Assembly: GCF_033807575.1 (NCBI RefSeq)
Contig: NC_084730.1
Location: forward strand, 1,161,986 to 1,225,985
Source: Cydia pomonella
Taxonomy: Eukaryota > Arthropoda > Insecta > Lepidoptera > Tortricidae
DNA: 64,000 nt
Reading direction: 5' to 3'
Positions 60,496-64,000 of the stretch are shown one piece after another; the stretch's first letter is position 1; the number at the start of each line of letters is the position of its first letter. The notes below the pieces were generated by a model that did not search any database, had not been told where the DNA came from, and worked only from the letters and a program-made list of their open reading frames with translations. The position numbers were made by a program, and so were the translations under genes.

Positions 60496-60645
60496 AGCGA
60501 AACAGGGTCCAGGGTGCGACGAAACGCTTTATGTCTCTCACTGTTCCATATTAGTGCGACAGTGACAATTCTGTTTCGCTACGGAGCGTAAACGATTGGC
60601 ATGTTGGCTACGCAGCCAGTTCCAAATTCAACGAAGAGACGTCAC
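60496..60645. mobile_element. 'GCGAAACAG...CCATATTAGTGCGACAG' MITE
   Basis: GCGACGAAACGC, TCCATATTAGTGCGACAGTG and CTGTTTCGCTACGGAGCG. The GCGAAACAG/CTGTTTCGC pair is inverted. Related sequence at 41245-41365 and 4450-4590. Confidence 0.5.
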
Positions 60646-60746
60646 ACATTCTAAAAACGGCGCGTCCGGTTGCGCCATTTAGACATATATGTTACAGATT
60701 AAAATAATCTTGGCATATTTAATAGAGGGAAGAGAATGGGTTCCGG

Positions 60747-61159
60747 CATAGAGAAATAAGAAGTACATAGAGTGCTCACTCCGTACATCAGTTTTGGTAC
60801 CAAAACGCTTATTATTTTCGCAGTCGACATCTAGCATCGAGTAGCGGAACTCTCAGTACTGCTACACGTCAATAGATATCGCAGCAAACAAAAAGTTTAA
60901 TGCTCAACGATTTTCCGCTAATATTATAACCAGAGTAACCGGAACTCTATTTTCAACTCCTACGCTTACCCTTGTTATAATATTAGCTGAAAATTGTTGA
61001 GCATTAGAGTTTTCGTTTGTCGCAACAACTATTGTCAAGTAGCAGTACTGATAATTCCGCTACTCGATGCTAGATGTCGACTACGAATATAATAAGCGTT
61101 TTGGTACCAAAATTTATGTACGAAGTGAGAACTCTACCTATGTACTTCTTATTTCTCTG
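60747..61159. mobile_element. fold-back family FB, full copy
   Basis: CATAGAGAAATAAGAAGTA to TACTTCTTATTTCTCTG, 413 bases, with both arms complete and KpnI-type TTTTGGTACCAAAA in each. The right arm is more mutated. Confidence 0.8.
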
Positions 61160-61176
61160 GGGCATAGTGACTTACT

Positions 61177-61725
61177 TCACTGGCCTAGTGACCCAAACAG
61201 GATCTTGGCCTCTGACACAAGAGAGCGCCACTCTGCCATATCCTGCGCCAGTTGCATAGTGACAGGTATGTAACAGGCATAGATATAAGAACTAAGGTGA
61301 CAGGCAATAAAAATGGAACCATGCTGCCAACCCAGAACATCCAGTTGAAACAGGATTTTGGCCTCTGACACAAGAGAGCGCCACTCTGCCATATCCTGCG
61401 TCAGTTGCATAGTGACAGGTATGTGACAGGCATAGATATAAGAGCTAAGGTGACAGGCAATAAAAATGGAACCATGCTGCCAACCCAGAACATCCAGTTG
61501 AAACAAGATTTTGGCCTCTGACACAAGAGAGCGCCACTCTGCCATATCCTGCGTCAGTTGCATAGTGACAGGTATGTGACAGGCATAGATATAAGAGCTA
61601 AGGTGACAGGCAATAAAAATGGAACCATGCTGCCAACCCAGAACATCCAGTTGAAACGTCACGGTTTTATTATTGCACCGCAGACCCCTAAACCGGCGAA
61701 CAATGACAGTCGGCGCCAGCGCCAT
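61177..61725 (-). CDS. open frame over a 153-bp tandem array with a LINE-derived end
   Basis: Three head-to-tail units of exactly 153 bases (unit marks TTGGCC at 61205, 61358, 61511) keep one minus-strand frame of 182 codons open. Each unit gives 51 residues: QLDVLGWQHGSIFIACHLSS, YIYACHIPVTMQLTQDMAEW and RSLVSEAKILF. The last block and the final GSLGQ are the closing WRSLVSEAKILFGSL of the LINE ORF2 family also seen at 24306 and 30195. The earlier 30 residues are not LINE sequence that I know. Units differ by only one to four bases. Because 153 is a multiple of three, an open frame would persist by chance. I therefore treat it as a repeat with a fortuitous frame unless expressed. Confidence 0.35.
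   Translation of the reverse strand: MALAPTVIVRRFRGLRCNNKTVTFQLDVLGWQHGSIFIACHLSSYIYACHIPVTMQLTQDMAEWRSLVSEAKILFQLDVLGWQHGSIFIACHLSSYIYACHIPVTMQLTQDMAEWRSLVSEAKILFQLDVLGWQHGSIFIACHLSSYIYACYIPVTMQLAQDMAEWRSLVSEAKILFGSLGQ
61205..61660. repeat. 153-bp tandem repeat, 3 units
   Basis: Units start at about 61205, 61358 and 61511 and end in CCAGAACATCCAGTTGAAAC. The last two are almost identical. Seeded on a LINE C-terminal fragment. Confidence 0.9.
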
Positions 61726-62390
61726 GTTAAGCGAGCTTCATCCCAAATTGTTAAGGATTGCGCTTGCGCAAACTTTTGTGTAAAAACAAACAGATAAATC
61801 TTCCATCTTTGGGAGGGTCCATTTATTTATATAAATATATAAAAAAAACAGTTCAGTTATATGAAAGCCTAAGTTAAGAGGGAAGAATAGCTTTGCGATC
61901 CTAAACAAACAAACAAACAATAATTTATTTGCAGAAAAAGGGTAGATTACATGTGTTAGTGTAAAAGAAATACATTTCACCTTTTTCCAACTGTTTTAAA
62001 CAGTATGCAAATACAAAGGGTATTCATTAGAATTTAAATTCTTAGGATAACATTAGAGTAACATAACATCAGTAAAAAAAAAGAGGCAGTAATATAGAGA
62101 GTAAGAATCAGTTGGAATCAGATTACAATTAGAAGATAGTAAATAGTTTAAGAAATTGTTGTAATATCATCACTCCGCATGGTTCATAAAATCATTTACA
62201 TTATAAAAACAGCGATCAGTGAGCCAATATCTCAGTTTTTTTAGTAAATTCCTTGCCATCGAGTGCTTTTATTTGTACTGGTAATTTATTGTATATTATA
62301 ATACTCGCATTGTAAGCGTGGTTTTAGTTAATTTACATACTGTATATTTACACAAATACTACTTGAACTTGTACATAAGGTACGTCATAA
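61726..62390. other. no gene; repeat fragments
   Basis: 61875-61905 is the start of the 'AAGAGGGAAGAATAGC' repeat. (AAAC)n at 61902-61920 begins an inverted retroelement tail. The rest is AT-rich. Confidence 0.4.
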
Positions 62391-62394
62391 AGCG

Positions 62395-62640
62395 TTGCAC
62401 ACACTTTTATGTAAGGTACTGGCAGAATATCAGCGATGTGGCTTGCTGCATCATCATGCTGAGCCAGCGCTAAGTCTCTGCACGACACATGGTTACATCC
62501 TTTCATGTTTTTATTTCTTTGTTCATACCGTTACTTTATCTTTTAATTTAAGCTGCATGTTAATGATTAATAAGTATCTCCTTGTAATTACCATGTATGT
62601 TAAGGAAATGAATAAAGTGTTTATCTATCTATCTATCTAT
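62395..62640 (+). mobile_element. LINE 3'-end with (TCTA)n tail
   Basis: TATGTTAAGGAAATGAATAA followed by (TCTA)n at 62622-62641 is the form of a retroelement end. The 105-codon frame across it is not recognised. Confidence 0.45.
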
Positions 62641-62890
62641 AATCTTGAAATGAGGGTTTCAACCTACCGACTGGAATTGTTTTCATGGTGGTATCAGATG
62701 GGTATATTTTAGGGTCCCCATGGTCACCTTTTAGAGCGTCTGCCAAGCACTTCCGACAAAAAAATGTCAGATTTCTCTTTTCTATGTCTAGCAGTAAACT
62801 AACTGCTGCCATAACTATTATTGCGGTATCAGATGGGTAAAATCAACCCCCCTTTTTCGCAGCGGAAGTGGCCATCTTTTTTGTACTTTC
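62641..62890. other. no gene seen
   Basis: GGTATCAGATGGGTA occurs twice in direct order (62690, 62826), marking a small duplication. Nothing else. Confidence 0.45.
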
Positions 62891-62892
62891 GG

Positions 62893-63350
62893 CATAGAGA
62901 AATAAGAAGTAATAGAGTGCTCACACCACACATCAGTTTACTCTGGTATATATTATCGGAAAATACCGCTAATATGGTAATATTAGCGGAAAATCGTTAA
63001 GCATTAGACTTTTTGTTTGCCGCGATATCTATTGACGAGTAGCAGTACTGAGAGTTACGCTACGTGACGCTAGATGTAGACTACGAAAATAATAGTATTT
63101 TTGGTAACAAAACCGTTGTATGGAGTGAGCACTCTTGGTCTTCTTAATTCTCTTTGCTTGGACGCTTATCTCAACGGCTGGCCGGAGATTACTCAAAACC
63201 GAGACGGATAGAGATTGAGGGCTTGATAGTAATATTTTTTTCTGAGAGTTCCGCTACTCGATGCTAGATGTCGACTACGAAAATAATAGTATTTTCGGTA
63301 ACAAAACCGTTGTATGGAGTGAGCACTCTTGGTCTTCTTAATTCTCTTTG
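62893..63350. mobile_element. two FB copies with a LINE fragment between
   Basis: 62893-63156 is an FB copy whose two arms are of different sub-types. 63157-63230 is a LINE C-terminal piece (LDAYLNGWPEITQNRDG as at 38412, with TTATCTC in place of CATATCTC and a ~36-base deletion). 63243-63350 is one more FB half arm. Confidence 0.75.
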
Positions 63351-63790
63351 TCTGTAGAGAACATACGGACATACGAAAACAAAATGCCCGAAACGGGAAC
63401 CTTCGCTAACGCTTCGGTAAATACTTATAAAATGTATAATTGCATAGAAACAGAATAAATTTAAGACTTAAGTGCTTATATTAACATAGATAAAGTCATA
63501 GACCATTGGAAGTGACATTCCAACGCTACTGAGTTGAGTTATGAATCACACATCATTTTCCTTATTAGTATTGTGCTATTAGATCTTTTTTATGTGCGGT
63601 TAGACGTCTGGGCGACAAACCGCAGACAGGTATACAGATTTTTGATATTGATGCATGCAAAAATTAGCCAGGGTTTTTTTTATACGAATGTGTGAAGTGT
63701 GTTACACTCAAATATTACGAAGAGAATCTGACTGCTTGAACTTGATGGCGAAGTAGACTACCTTTTTTCCCGATAACTACTTTTTACTTT
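63351..63790. other. no gene seen
   Basis: AT-rich spacer. CATACGGACATACGAAAAC at 63362 is a common repeat end type. Confidence 0.4.
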
Positions 63791-63792
63791 TT

Positions 63793-63949
63793 GACGACTT
63801 GTCTGGCCTAGTGGGTAGTGACCCTGCTTATGAAGCCGATGGTTCTGGGTTCAAATCCTGGTAAAGGCATCTATTTGTGTGATGAGCATGTATATTTGTT
63901 CCTGAGTCGATAGATGTTTTCTATGTATTTAAATATTTATATATTATAG
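63793..63949 (+). mobile_element. tRNA-derived SINE, copy 6, truncated
   Basis: Head TTGTCTGGCCTAGTGGG and TGGGTTCAAATCCTGG. It breaks off at 63949 in the AT region, where GGGAGCGTGCATGAACTATA begins another element that leaves the window. Confidence 0.8.
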
Positions 63950-64000
63950 GGAGCGTGCATGAACTATAGGAGGCAGCACAGGAGCCGTCAGATTTTTGGC
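63950..64000 (+). mobile_element. start of another MITE, cut by window edge
   Basis: GGGAGCGTGCATGAACTATA and GAGCCGTCAGATTTTTGGC form the beginning of a dispersed repeat type I recall from Lepidoptera. It is inserted in the SINE tail and its other end is outside the window. Confidence 0.45.

Overview
The window looks like intergenic or intronic DNA from an insect, most likely a moth or butterfly. It is AT-rich, has no bacterial-style gene packing, and is built almost wholly from dispersed repeats. Several of these match repeat types I know from Lepidoptera: tRNA-headed SINEs, RTE, Jockey, R1 and CR1 type LINE 3' ends, hAT, Tc/mariner and piggyBac-like MITEs, BEL/Pao pol, and the 'GGGTTCCGTA' family. 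The lepidopteran call rests on recall of these families, not on a database search.

Only two elements have long intact reading frames. One is a Ty3/gypsy-class LTR retrotransposon (32565-37493) with a single gag-pol frame, two identical 118-bp LTRs and a CATGC target duplication, so it inserted recently. The other is a full-length two-ORF LINE (46396-50443) with an APE endonuclease and a reverse transcriptase, a (TTA)n tail and a perfect 13-bp target duplication. Its ORF2 frame overlaps ORF1 in -1 and has no AUG before the endonuclease starts.

Layout: 1-3440 holds tandem arrays and MITEs. 3440-9000 holds more MITEs, a tRNA-derived SINE and a 1.1-kb hAT-like element with an 8-bp duplication. 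11.5-12.45 kb is a 0.9-kb imperfect palindrome. 12.7-13.2 kb is a LINE remnant. 15.2-15.6 kb is the best candidate for a host gene: a minus-strand THAP-like first exon ending at a good splice donor. 16.4-23.4 kb is MITEs, SINE/LINE tails and hAT-like elements. 24-32.5 kb is a dense patchwork of nested LINEs (RTE inside a 16-bp duplication and itself interrupted; LINE within LINE within a TTAA-flanked element). 32.5-37.5 kb is the LTR element. 37.5-46.4 kb is LINE and BEL/Pao remnants, one Jockey fragment being cleanly interrupted by a 715-bp DNA element. 46.4-50.4 kb is the intact LINE. 50.5-64 kb is repeats, including a 5S-rRNA-derived SINE, a Harbinger-like MITE with perfect 80-bp arms, a Mutator-like element with 97-bp subterminal arrays inside a fold-back element, and a 153-bp in-frame tandem array.

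The genes do not form a pathway. What the window records is a history of insertion: many junctions keep target duplications, and several host copies give the empty site, so the order of events can be read directly.
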